Shown here piece after piece: positions 49,553 to 56,538 of a DNA stretch of 63,453 bases. The first letter of the stretch is position 1. Each line of letters starts with the position of its first letter. The position numbers and the translations under genes were made by a program. The notes below the pieces were generated by a model. The model ran no database searches. It saw nothing but the letters and a program-made list of their open reading frames with translations, and had not been told where the DNA came from. Source of the stretch: a virus; the IMG/VR virus record IMGVR_UViG_3300046028_006969, positions 1-63,453 of that record. One strand, 5' to 3'.

Positions 49553-50128
49553 ATGCCTAATTGGTGCCAAAACGTAGTTAAAATTTCTCATGCAGATCCA
49601 GTTAAAATGGATATGATTCGTGCAGCTGATAATAAAGATAATTTCTTTAATACATTCATCCCTTGCCCCCAGGACTTGATTGATACTGTGAGTGGATATG
49701 TGCCTGAACAAAAGGCTCTTGAAGCTAAGCAGGCGGCCAATCTTGAGAAATATGGATATACCACTTGGTATGACCATAACATCGCCAAGTGGGGTACAAA
49801 ATGGGACGTGGTACCGCGTATTACTGAAGATAATACAAATCAGATTACAATGACATTTGATACTGCATGGTCACCACCTATTGAATTCTATCGAGCAATT
49901 ATTGAAGAACATGGTTTTGAAATCATGGCCTTCTACAATGAAGAAGGAATGGCATATGCTGGTGTCTTTGATAATGGTCATAATGAGTATTACGAATATT
50001 CTGGTTTAAATTCGGATGAAATAGAAGAATATTTGCCATTTGATTTGAATGAGATGTTTAATATTTCAGCGAATAAGGCAGATTGGGAACAAGAGGAAAT
50101 GGATGAGAACCAACCTGATGAAGAATAA
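49553..50128 (+). CDS. Api92-like protein (YubB ferredoxin-like domain)
   Basis: The 191-aa protein opens MPNWCQNVVKISHADPVKMD and has FNTFIPCPQDL, KWGTKWDV and FDTAWSPPIEFYRAIIEEHG, then FYNEEGMAYAGVFDNGHNEY. This is the Api92/DUF1281 pattern found in phages and plasmids. Its fold is predicted ferredoxin-like and its role is unknown. AAAGGAAA precedes the start. Confidence 0.9.
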   Translation: MPNWCQNVVKISHADPVKMDMIRAADNKDNFFNTFIPCPQDLIDTVSGYVPEQKALEAKQAANLEKYGYTTWYDHNIAKWGTKWDVVPRITEDNTNQITMTFDTAWSPPIEFYRAIIEEHGFEIMAFYNEEGMAYAGVFDNGHNEYYEYSGLNSDEIEEYLPFDLNEMFNISANKADWEQEEMDENQPDEE

Positions 50129-50173
50129 GAATGGCACGATTTTAATCCTGAGTGTTAATATAAGGAAGTAATT

Positions 50174-51193
50174 ATGAGAAAAATGGCTACTATTCGTAGA
50201 ATCAATGCGATTGACCCTATTGCGGGTGCCGATGCTATTGAAGTTGCAACCGTGGATGGTTGGAAAGTTGTAATTAAAAAAGGTGATTTCAAGGTCGGTG
50301 ACCGTGTGGTGTACTGTGAAATTGATTGCTGGATTCCAACTCAATTAGCACCATTCTTGTCTAAGGGCAAAGAGCCTCGTGAGTATATGGGTGTCAAAGG
50401 CGAGCGCCTGCGTACCGTTAAACTGCGTGGTCAATTGTCACAAGGCCTATTGCTGAACCTTGATGATGCATTACCATTCACCAATTCTTTCCAAGATGGT
50501 GATGATGTATCAGAGGTTTTGAATATTGGTAAGTGGGAACTTCCAATGAATGCTCAGCTTGCTGGCATGGCAAAGGGTAATTTCCCGACGGCCATTCCTA
50601 AGACTGACCAAGAGCGTGTACAAAATCTGATTGGGGAAATTAATCTAGCAGTAACCTTAGGTTTTCAATTTGAAGTGACCGAAAAACTGGAAGGTTCTTC
50701 AATGACTGTATATCTTATTGATGATGAATTTGGTGTTTGTTCACGCAATCTAGACCTAAAAGAAACTGAAGGCAATACTTTCTGGTCTGTTGCACGGAAG
50801 GATCGTATTGAAGAAAAACTGCGTGACAACAGATTGAATAATATTTCTATTCAAGGTGAATTGGTTGGTCCTGGTATTCAAGGCAATATCTACAAATTAA
50901 ACTACCCGATGTTCATGGTGTTTGATGTGTACGACATTGAAAATGGTTCTTATTTAAACCCGGATGCTCGGCGTAAACTTATTGCAGATTTGGATTTGTT
51001 GCACGTTCCAGTATTATTGGTTGATAAAGACCTTGGAGTTGGTTCTATTGATGAAATTCTACAATGGGCTGAAGGCCTATCTGTAATGGGTGATATTAAT
51101 GGACCTCAACGTGAAGGCCTTGTGTTCAAACAAAATATTGGCGGTATGACCTTTAAGGCCATTTCAAACAAATATCTATTAGGAGAAAAATAA
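50174..51193 (+). CDS. ATP-dependent RNA ligase (DRB0094/Rnl5-like)
   Basis: The 339-aa protein has an N-terminal OB-type domain (KVVIKKGDFKVGDRVVYCEI), as in DraRnl-type ligases. The nucleotidyltransferase core follows with motif I EKLEGSS (K171 as the AMP-accepting lysine), FGVCSRNLDL, SIQGELVGPGIQGN and the C-terminal motifs EGLVFKQ and TFKAISNKYL. It would seal RNA breaks, for example in tRNAs cut by host defence nucleases. Confidence 0.92.
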   Translation: MRKMATIRRINAIDPIAGADAIEVATVDGWKVVIKKGDFKVGDRVVYCEIDCWIPTQLAPFLSKGKEPREYMGVKGERLRTVKLRGQLSQGLLLNLDDALPFTNSFQDGDDVSEVLNIGKWELPMNAQLAGMAKGNFPTAIPKTDQERVQNLIGEINLAVTLGFQFEVTEKLEGSSMTVYLIDDEFGVCSRNLDLKETEGNTFWSVARKDRIEEKLRDNRLNNISIQGELVGPGIQGNIYKLNYPMFMVFDVYDIENGSYLNPDARRKLIADLDLLHVPVLLVDKDLGVGSIDEILQWAEGLSVMGDINGPQREGLVFKQNIGGMTFKAISNKYLLGEK

Positions 51194-51346
51194 ATGAGTG
51201 TTAAAAAGACAATTGCAGGAACTATTATGAAAGAATTTAGTTTTTTCTTGGAGGCATATCGGTTTTGTATGACAGCAGGCATATCTTCTGAAAGCATTTC
51301 TCGCCGTGATTGGAAAACTTGGACTGTAAAAGTGCCTACAAAATGA
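51194..51346 (+). CDS. Small hypothetical protein, 50 aa
   Basis: ATG directly follows the ligase stop, with AGGAG eleven bases upstream. The product starts MSVKKTIAGTIMKEFSFFLE and ends WKTWTVKVPTK. Its end overlaps the next ATG (ATGA). Function unknown. Confidence 0.6.
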   Translation: MSVKKTIAGTIMKEFSFFLEAYRFCMTAGISSESISRRDWKTWTVKVPTK

Positions 51347-51468
51347 TTCTATTATATGTTGGTGCCATTTTATCGGTTTTATTCTTATTAGAATTGACTA
51401 TTGGTATTATTATTACATTATGCATCCAAAGGTGGGGTGTTTATCGTGATTTTATATGGATTAAGTGA
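51343..51468 (+). CDS. Small single-span membrane protein, 41 aa
   Basis: The product starts MILLYVGAILSVLFLLELTI, continues GIIITLCIQRW and ends VYRDFIWIK. Almost all of it is one hydrophobic helix with a short charged tail. ATGA coupling to the previous gene. Confidence 0.6.
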   Translation: MILLYVGAILSVLFLLELTIGIIITLCIQRWGVYRDFIWIK

Positions 51469-51469
51469 C

Positions 51470-51487
51470 TGTTGTTTTAATACAACA
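51470..51487 (+). promoter_or_regulatory. 18-bp dyad TGTTGT-N6-ACAACA (site 4)
   Basis: Perfect half-sites with a TTTAAT spacer, ending 6 bp before the -35 at 51494. Confidence 0.7.
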
Positions 51488-51493
51488 CATCAC

Positions 51494-51521
51494 TTGACAT
51501 TTATACCAATCCTGTTATAAT
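51494..51521 (+). promoter_or_regulatory. Sigma70 promoter
   Basis: TTGACA at 51494-51499, 16 bp, TATAAT at 51516-51521, before the gene at 51553. Confidence 0.85.
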
Positions 51522-51552
51522 AGAGTCTTATTCAGTCAATTAGGAGTTTTTT

Positions 51553-51954
51553 ATGGGTACACGTTCTTTGACCTTTGTTTATGAAAATGGCGCACCTAAG
51601 CCTTTACCGGTTTTGTGTATGTACCGTCAGTTTGATGGTTATCCAGAAGGACACGGCCGGGAATTGTCCCAATTTCTTGGTGGTTTTGTTGCCATTGTAA
51701 ATGGCCTGCGGTTCAATGAAACTCGTAAAGTGGCTAATGGTATGGGTTGCCTTGCGGCTCAATTAGTTGGTCATTTTAAGTCTGAGGCTGGTGGTTTCTA
51801 TTTGTATCCAACCAATTCTAAGGATTGCGGCCAAGATTATGAATATCACATTTATGAGGACAAAATCAAAGTGAAAGTTTCCAACGGTAAAGCCATTTTT
51901 ACTGGTTCTTGGAAAGAATTTACTGATTTTTGTCACACCGCTGATGTTGCGTAA
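51553..51954 (+). CDS. Conserved phage hypothetical protein, 133 aa
   Basis: The product begins MGTRSLTFVYENG and has CMYRQFDGYPEGHGRELSQF and YHIYEDKIKVKV. The MYRQFDGYP-GHG element is widely conserved in phages and some bacterial proteins. Function unknown. It is the only gene between two dyad-bearing promoters; the left half of dyad site 5 overlaps its last codons. Confidence 0.82.
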   Translation: MGTRSLTFVYENGAPKPLPVLCMYRQFDGYPEGHGRELSQFLGGFVAIVNGLRFNETRKVANGMGCLAAQLVGHFKSEAGGFYLYPTNSKDCGQDYEYHIYEDKIKVKVSNGKAIFTGSWKEFTDFCHTADVA

Positions 51955-51962
51955 AAACAACA
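51945..51962 (+). promoter_or_regulatory. 18-bp dyad TGTTGC-N6-ACAACA (site 5)
   Basis: The half-sites match but for one base, with GTAAAA as spacer. It ends 16 bp before the -35 at 51979, one helical turn further than sites 1-4. The stop codon of the gene lies in the spacer. Confidence 0.65.
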
Positions 51963-51991
51963 GCCGTCCCGAAAGTTCTTGACGGGACGGC
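51963..51991 (+). promoter_or_regulatory. 8-bp GC hairpin containing a promoter -35
   Basis: GCCGTCCC (51963-51970) pairs perfectly with GGGACGGC (51984-51991). The TTGACG -35 lies at the end of the loop and shares a base with the right arm. There is no T-run after it. It may end transcription from the left, or it may regulate the promoter. Confidence 0.6.
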
Positions 51992-52006
51992 CCATTGTGT
52001 TATACT
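51979..52006 (+). promoter_or_regulatory. Sigma70 promoter
   Basis: TTGACG at 51979-51984, 16 bp, TATACT at 52001-52006, upstream of the SleB-like gene at 52031. Confidence 0.75.
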
Positions 52007-52030
52007 TGTGGCATTAATTAAGTAATTAAA

Positions 52031-52693
52031 ATGAAAACTTTAATAACCATTACTGTGTTATCCGTGTCTGCAAATTCTGCCCATGCCATTTGGACAGAAA
52101 AAGCTTCAGATTCAGGTATTAATGTTACCCATTGCATACAACCAGGAGTTGATTCTGTTAAATGTATTCGGGCTCTAAAACAAAAACTTGAACCAAAAAC
52201 CATAACACAGAAATCGGTTAAAGTCATAAAACAGAAACCAGTTAAAGATATTCGAACTGTTATATCCAATAACGATATTAAATTGAGTGGTCGTGGAGTG
52301 GATACATCAACAAAAGATATTAGATGCCTTGCATATTCTATTTTTCGTGAGGCCGGTAATCAGAAAGTTGTTGACCAGTATGCAGTTGGCCAAGTCCATG
52401 TGAACCGATTAAAAGAAGGATCATGGGGAAAAACAATGTGTAATGTTGTATATGCTAAAGCACAATTTAGTTGGACTCTAGAATCTAAAGTGGTTGCATG
52501 GTCTAAAAAACAAGAACAACATTTTACTGATATAGCTGAAGGATTATTGGTTGATGGAGTTTATGTCAAGAAATTGGCTTCTAATAAGATTCTACATTAT
52601 CATGCTACTTATGTCAATCCCAAATGGGCAAAGCAAGGGCAAATGGTTGCTAGTGCCGGTGCTCATGTGTTTTATAAAAATGTTCCTTATTAA
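52031..52693 (+). CDS. Secreted SleB-like cell wall hydrolase
   Basis: The 220-aa protein has a cleavable signal peptide (to about SAHA, residue 19), a Lys-rich linker and a Hydrolase_2 domain: CLAYSIFREAGNQ (catalytic-type E107), YAVGQVHVNRLKEGSWG, FSWT, and HYHATYVNPKWA with a final GAHVFY. Such domains cut peptidoglycan as lytic transglycosylases or amidases. It is under an early-type promoter and far from the lysis genes. It may act on the wall early, or help release or DNA entry. Confidence 0.88.
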   Translation: MKTLITITVLSVSANSAHAIWTEKASDSGINVTHCIQPGVDSVKCIRALKQKLEPKTITQKSVKVIKQKPVKDIRTVISNNDIKLSGRGVDTSTKDIRCLAYSIFREAGNQKVVDQYAVGQVHVNRLKEGSWGKTMCNVVYAKAQFSWTLESKVVAWSKKQEQHFTDIAEGLLVDGVYVKKLASNKILHYHATYVNPKWAKQGQMVASAGAHVFYKNVPY

Positions 52694-52706
52694 TTAAAGG
52701 ATTATA

Positions 52707-52946
52707 ATGGATTATTTCCTTACTTTTATATCATTATTTTGTATTGATGTTTTTTATACTTATTATTTAAGAGCAATTGCAGAGAGTAAGGCATTGGCCG
52801 CTAGCTCATGGGCAATTGTTGTAACAATATTGGGTGCGTTTGTTGTTATTAACTATACAACGAACCATATGATGCTTATACCTGCTGCTCTTGGTGCATT
52901 TTGTGGTACATATGTTGGAATGAAATTAAGAAAGAAAGAAAGCTGA
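52707..52946 (+). CDS. Three-span membrane protein, 79 aa
   Basis: Hydrophobic segments cover about residues 3-22, 32-50 and 54-72, with VFYTYYLRAIAESKALAASS between the first two. The pattern recurs in phage hypotheticals. Transporter-like small membrane proteins look similar, but no function is assigned. AAAGGAT precedes the ATG. Confidence 0.72.
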   Translation: MDYFLTFISLFCIDVFYTYYLRAIAESKALAASSWAIVVTILGAFVVINYTTNHMMLIPAALGAFCGTYVGMKLRKKES

Positions 52947-52953
52947 GTAATAT

Positions 52954-53181
52954 ATGAGTGAACGAATTTATCTGTCTAAACGTAATCTATTGACCTTGTT
53001 ATCCAAACTGGATCGGTTTGAACAAGGACAGGAAACCAAGTGTGCTATTATAAAGTATGCTAATCCACTTGACCCATATTGCAATACAATGGATGAAGTG
53101 ATGGTTATTGCAGTACCTGATGAAGCATTATACACCAAACGTAGTGCGGGCAAAATGCATCCATTGGATGAACCAAAATGA
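52954..53181 (+). CDS. Conserved phage hypothetical protein, 75 aa
   Basis: The product has IYLSKRNLLTLLSKLDRFEQ and TMDEVMVIAVPDEALYTKR with a final HPLDEP. The LSRxNLLTLLSKLDR opening is common in phage proteins. It begins MSERI, close to the cassette start, and ends in the start of family member 9. Function unknown. Confidence 0.77.
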   Translation: MSERIYLSKRNLLTLLSKLDRFEQGQETKCAIIKYANPLDPYCNTMDEVMVIAVPDEALYTKRSAGKMHPLDEPK

Positions 53182-53438
53182 ATGAACAACTAAGACAACT
53201 TGCAATAAAATCTGGTATTGACATGTATGGTTTAGGCTCTGATAGGGAGAAATGGGAATCCGTTCTTGAAAAGTTTGCCAATTTGATTATAGGTAAATGC
53301 AGTCTTGTCTTATTGGTCAAATCTATGGAATATGCCGATGAAGGATATTTGGCTCAATGCCAATCAATGAATGAAGCTTCAAACTTAATTAGAAATGCTC
53401 TAAAAACCAACGTATCTGTTGTAATAAAACAACAGTAA
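53178..53438 (+). CDS. Cassette-family protein, member 9 (diverged)
   Basis: The 86-aa protein has MNEQLRQLAIKSGIDMYGLG and LEKFANLIIGKCSLVLL. The tail is replaced by KTNVSVVIKQQ, whose last codons form the right half of dyad site 6. The gene end has evidently been remodelled by fusion to a regulatory element. Confidence 0.77.
   Translation: MNEQLRQLAIKSGIDMYGLGSDREKWESVLEKFANLIIGKCSLVLLVKSMEYADEGYLAQCQSMNEASNLIRNALKTNVSVVIKQQ
53417..53434 (+). promoter_or_regulatory. 18-bp dyad TGTTGT-N6-ACAACA (site 6)
   Basis: Perfect half-sites, extended to 7 bp (CTGTTGT/ACAACAG), with an AATAAA spacer. It ends 16 bp before the -35 at 53451 and lies inside the coding end of the upstream gene. Confidence 0.7.
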
Positions 53439-53450
53439 CCTAAAAAGTCC

Positions 53451-53478
53451 TTGACTTTCCGTCCCGGACGTGTATAAT
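53451..53478 (+). promoter_or_regulatory. Sigma70 promoter
   Basis: TTGACT at 53451-53456, 16 bp, TATAAT at 53473-53478, upstream of the AAA+ gene at 53511. Confidence 0.8.
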
Positions 53479-53510
53479 TGCCATTTTAACTGATTGATAT
53501 TGGAACTTTT

Positions 53511-54377
53511 ATGTCAAACATTTTTACTATTGGTGATAAGTATGCTGCTGTTATCGACGGCAAAACCGTGAAGCGTTCTAATCGCCGTGCTCTAGAGCGT
53601 ATGCTTAAGCGTACCGATGTTTCGGTGCCTATTGTAGAATCCAAATTCTCTATCAATGAGCGTTTTGGTTTTGTGAAAGATATGGTTACTATGTTGGCCA
53701 ATGGCGACCAAGCGTCCGTTGTTGTTACTGGTCCTGGTGGTCTCGGTAAATCTCATACTGTTTCGGCTGCATTGCGTGATGCAGGTTTCAATGATGTTTC
53801 CGTGCTTGACGAATTGGAAGTTGGTGACAATATTCCTAAGAATTCATACCGTGTAGTAAAAGGTTATTCTACACCCAAAGGTTTGTACCGTACACTATAC
53901 GAAAACCGTAATTCGGTTATCGTATTTGATGATTGTGATTCGGTCCTAAAAGATCCGGTGTCCTTGAATTTGCTCAAGGCTGCTTTGGATTCTTATTCTC
54001 GCCGTATTATTTCATGGCGTGCGGACATCAAAGACGAGGACCTGCCAACTGTCTTTGAATTCAAGGGTCGTGTGGTTTTTATCTCCAATTTATCTTCCGC
54101 ATCATTGGATCAAGCCATAATCACTCGCTCACTAGCGGTTGACCTGACTATGACAGCCAAACAAAAAGTAGAGCGTATGCGTTTCCTGTTGACACAACCA
54201 GACTTCATGGAAGACTTTGCAATGGTTCACAAGACAGAAGCAATGGACCTTGTGGATACTTTGTGTGATAACATTAAAGAATTGTCCTTGCGGACACTCA
54301 TGCAGGTTATTAAGATTCGTAAATCGAATCCTAATGGCAAATGGAAAGATTTGGCTGAATACGCAATTTGCGGTTAA
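53511..54377 (+). CDS. AAA+ ATPase
   Basis: The 288-aa protein has Walker A GPGGLGKS (74-81), Walker B SVIVFDDCDS, a sensor 1 VVFISNLSS and a C-terminal helical lid. It resembles phage AAA+ proteins related to DnaC/IstB and RuvB-like loaders without a clear match. It would remodel a protein or nucleic acid complex. Strong early-type promoter with dyad site 6. Confidence 0.88.
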   Translation: MSNIFTIGDKYAAVIDGKTVKRSNRRALERMLKRTDVSVPIVESKFSINERFGFVKDMVTMLANGDQASVVVTGPGGLGKSHTVSAALRDAGFNDVSVLDELEVGDNIPKNSYRVVKGYSTPKGLYRTLYENRNSVIVFDDCDSVLKDPVSLNLLKAALDSYSRRIISWRADIKDEDLPTVFEFKGRVVFISNLSSASLDQAIITRSLAVDLTMTAKQKVERMRFLLTQPDFMEDFAMVHKTEAMDLVDTLCDNIKELSLRTLMQVIKIRKSNPNGKWKDLAEYAICG

Positions 54378-54388
54378 TAGGAAATTAT

Positions 54389-54568
54389 ATGTTTTGGACT
54401 ATTGTATTAATTGGTGTTGGTTTGGGTTCAAATAGTGTAACATATGTCGGCCAATTTGAGCAACAAGAAACCTGTGTCAAAGCATCACAAGAGTTTAAGG
54501 CATTAAACAAACAGGCCGTTTGTGTTCAAATACAAAAACCTGATGCTGCGGCATCTGTAAAGAAATAG
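54389..54568 (+). CDS. Small secreted or anchored hypothetical protein, 59 aa
   Basis: ATG 54389 follows AGGA. The product starts MFWTIVLIGVGLGSNSVTYV, with a hydrophobic N-terminus, followed by FEQQETCVKASQEFKALNKQ and AVCVQIQ with two Cys. Similar small exported proteins are common in phages. Function unknown. Confidence 0.65.
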   Translation: MFWTIVLIGVGLGSNSVTYVGQFEQQETCVKASQEFKALNKQAVCVQIQKPDAAASVKK

Positions 54569-54577
54569 GAAAGTACT

Positions 54578-54757
54578 ATGACTGAAGAATTTAAAGCGTA
54601 CATTTTTGCATACCTAGACATGGTAAGGGAATCTGGTGCCATCAATATGTTTGAGGGTGCAAGAGTGATCCAAGACGAATTTGGACTCGATAGGCGTACC
54701 TCCAGAGAATTATTGATTGAATGGATGAAACAATTTTCTAAGGATAATGTTGCGTAA
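54578..54757 (+). CDS. Conserved small phage protein, 59 aa
   Basis: The product starts MTEEFKAYIFAYLDMVRESG and continues AINMFEGARVIQDEFGLDRR with LLIEWM near the end. I recognise the LRESG--NMF-A-P-IQEEFG pattern from many phages, a probable winged-helix-like or helical DNA-binding fold. Its last codons overlap dyad site 7. Confidence 0.75.
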   Translation: MTEEFKAYIFAYLDMVRESGAINMFEGARVIQDEFGLDRRTSRELLIEWMKQFSKDNVA

Positions 54758-54765
54758 AAACAACA
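54748..54765 (+). promoter_or_regulatory. 18-bp dyad TGTTGC-N6-ACAACA (site 7)
   Basis: Identical to site 5, including the GTAAAA spacer, and again placed over the stop codon of the upstream gene. It ends 7 bp before the -35 at 54773. Confidence 0.65.
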
Positions 54766-54772
54766 TATACCA

Positions 54773-54800
54773 TTGACATTCCTGCCACTTTGTGTATAAT
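54773..54800 (+). promoter_or_regulatory. Sigma70 promoter
   Basis: TTGACA at 54773-54778, 16 bp, TATAAT at 54795-54800, upstream of the gene at 54833. Confidence 0.85.
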
Positions 54801-54832
54801 TGCCTCTATCAATTCAGTAAATAGGACTTTTC

Positions 54833-55081
54833 ATGCGTACAAAACAATTCATCCAAGGTTTCAATAACAAGCAACGTGTTCGTGCCATTATCAATGGTGT
54901 TGGATTCTATGCGACTGTGCAGGACCTATTGTCTGGGCCATTTTCTGACCAGACGACAGCATTGCACCAAGTATTGCATTCCTTGAATTTAGAAAAATCT
55001 ACAGGTATTGGTACCAGAGTTACGGTGTATAATTATAAAATGGAACAAAAATCTTTTGATATTCAATTGGATTTAGTATGA
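54833..55081 (+). CDS. Hypothetical protein, 82 aa
   Basis: The product starts MRTKQFIQGFNNKQRVRAII and is alpha/beta with TVQDLLSGPFSDQTTALHQV. The stop overlaps the next ATG. No family is recognised. Confidence 0.68.
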   Translation: MRTKQFIQGFNNKQRVRAIINGVGFYATVQDLLSGPFSDQTTALHQVLHSLNLEKSTGIGTRVTVYNYKMEQKSFDIQLDLV

Positions 55082-55401
55082 GGGAAGCATTTACTGAACG
55101 TCAGCAATATTTGATTGCTAAAAATCTAATCAAAGCCGCCACATTGGATATTGAATGTCTGACAAAGGCATCATATCAATATATTTCAGGTTGTTGTGGT
55201 TTTATTGCACATTATGACCGTGAAGGTTTCATTGCATCATATGAAACACCGCAGAATTTGAGGCATGATATATTGCACAATGCAAAGGCCAATCAATACA
55301 ATAATTTTAAACCAAATGATGTAAATTACGATTACTATATGTCGAAGCGTAATGTATATGAAATGGTTGTTGAAGGTATTAAAAATGTATCATATGCTTA
55401 A
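55078..55401 (+). CDS. Conserved phage hypothetical protein, 107 aa
   Basis: The product has FTERQQYLIAKNLIKAATLD, CCGFIAHYDREGFIASYETP and NVYEMVVEGI. The GFIAHYD-GF segment recurs in phage proteins I have seen. Function unknown. Four-base overlap with the previous gene. Confidence 0.75.
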   Translation: MREAFTERQQYLIAKNLIKAATLDIECLTKASYQYISGCCGFIAHYDREGFIASYETPQNLRHDILHNAKANQYNNFKPNDVNYDYYMSKRNVYEMVVEGIKNVSYA

Positions 55402-55597
55402 AGAGGTAACTGCCTGGAATATGTCAGGTGGTTCATGTAATCATTTGTATTTGTTTGAAGAAAAACCAAAAGGTAGAACAGCAAAGGCTCTTGGTTATAT
55501 TCGTAGAGGTACTGATGAGGTAGTCAAATTCAAAAATGGTTTGGTTATTGAAATGAAAAATAGGAATTTCATTGAGGTAAAAAAGGTGAAGGTATGA
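55385..55597 (+). CDS. Hypothetical beta-rich protein, 70 aa
   Basis: I use ATG 55385 (MYHMLKEVTAWNMSGGSCNH); ATG 55394 is possible. YLFEEKPKGRTAKALGYIRR and FKNGLVIEMKNRNFIEVKKV suggest a small barrel. It overlaps both neighbours. Function unknown. Confidence 0.62.
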   Translation: MYHMLKEVTAWNMSGGSCNHLYLFEEKPKGRTAKALGYIRRGTDEVVKFKNGLVIEMKNRNFIEVKKVKV

Positions 55598-55770
55598 ACG
55601 AACGAATTAAAGCCATGCCGTGGGGCGTCAAAGTAGCCGCAGTATTTTTGTTGATATGCTATATTACATTGTTATTTTTGTCGCCAGGGATATCGCTAAT
55701 CCTTAATCTTGTTATTTGTCTGCTTGCTGCCATCAATAGAATCATAGAATACAATGTAAGCGGACATTAA
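55594..55770 (+). CDS. Membrane protein carrying the cassette N-terminus, 58 aa
   Basis: The gene begins with the same 18 bases as the family (ATGAACGAACGAATTAAA, MNERIK) and then switches to MPWGVKVAAVFLLICYITLL, LFLSPGISLILNLVICLLAA, two transmembrane helices. It has no KFAELIV core and no HFGVEE tail. This is a hybrid of the cassette start with an unrelated membrane gene. Confidence 0.7.
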   Translation: MNERIKAMPWGVKVAAVFLLICYITLLFLSPGISLILNLVICLLAAINRIIEYNVSGH

Positions 55771-55771
55771 T

Positions 55772-55969
55772 ATGAACGAACGAATTGAAAAACTTGCTGA
55801 ACAGGCTGAAGAATGGAACGCCGATGGGGACAAATGTGAAGTCAATCTACACAAGTTCGCCGAGTTGATTGTTCAGGAATGTATTGAACTAAACCGACAA
55901 GAGTTATCGTTCTCTGCATTTGCGAGAATGTTAGACAAGTATGAAGAACATTTCGGAGTTGAAGAATGA
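55772..55969 (+). CDS. Cassette-family protein, member 10
   Basis: The 65-aa protein has MNERIEKLAEQAEEWNADGD, HKFAELIVQECIELN and EEHFGVEE. The N-terminal half is nearly the same as member 8; the linker before the tail differs. Full three-block member. Confidence 0.87.
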   Translation: MNERIEKLAEQAEEWNADGDKCEVNLHKFAELIVQECIELNRQELSFSAFARMLDKYEEHFGVEE

Positions 55970-56121
55970 CAGACTATGAATTAGCAGAAACATTGAGAAC
56001 TGCTGCCAGGAGTGCGAGAGATAACATTGCTCTTGAAATGCTGTTGTTGATGGCAGCAGAACGAATAGAACAGTTGAGTGTGGTGCAAACTCCAGGAAAC
56101 TATAATGAACGAACATATTAG
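55966..56121 (+). CDS. Small helical protein, 51 aa
   Basis: It starts in the ATGA end of member 10. The product starts MTDYELAETLRTAARSARDN and continues IALEMLLLMAAERIEQLSVV. It reads through the start of the next member by 17 bases in another frame. The similar MTxxEx-LR...ML-MAAERI pattern is known to me from small phage proteins. Function unknown. Confidence 0.62.
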   Translation: MTDYELAETLRTAARSARDNIALEMLLLMAAERIEQLSVVQTPGNYNERTY

Positions 56122-56311
56122 ACAACCTGCTGAACAGGCACGAAAATACGCAGACGAAAATCGTTCAGGATCCTTTGTGAAATATGACCCTGAATGGTTT
56201 GTTTTGTATAACGAAAAGTTCGCCGAACTAATTGTGCGGCAATGTGCTGAGATTTGTTTGGAAGCGAACGACCATAAAAATATCTTACGATATTTCGGAG
56301 TTGAAGAATGA
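56105..56311 (+). CDS. Cassette-family protein, member 11
   Basis: ATG 56105. The 68-aa protein has MNEHIRQPAEQARKYADENR, NEKFAELIVRQCAEICLE and RYFGVEE. The proline in helix 1 and YFGVEE are unusual variants. Confidence 0.83.
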   Translation: MNEHIRQPAEQARKYADENRSGSFVKYDPEWFVLYNEKFAELIVRQCAEICLEANDHKNILRYFGVEE

Positions 56312-56538
56312 GAACAGTATGGGTAATTTGTGAAACAGTAGACTTGGGCTATCGCATGGTCAAGGGCTACGATTCGTATGGCAAAGCAAAGGCTGAGTTT
56401 GACCGAATGTATGCCAAAGCCGTTGATGAGAAAGTCAAGGCATTGATGAAACACTGTGATTATACAAAAGAGCAAGGCGAGGATTGGTGTGCAAGTGTCT
56501 CTTTCTATGAATTGGAAAGTGTGGAGATTGAAGAATGA
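56308..56538 (+). CDS. Hypothetical protein with cassette-like end, 76 aa
   Basis: It starts in member 11's ATGA. The product begins MRTVWVICETVDLGYRMVKG and is alpha/beta. It ends VEIEE, coded GTG GAG ATT GAA GAA TGA, which keeps the GGAG ribosome site and the ATGA start of member 12. Function unknown. Confidence 0.7.
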   Translation: MRTVWVICETVDLGYRMVKGYDSYGKAKAEFDRMYAKAVDEKVKALMKHCDYTKEQGEDWCASVSFYELESVEIEE

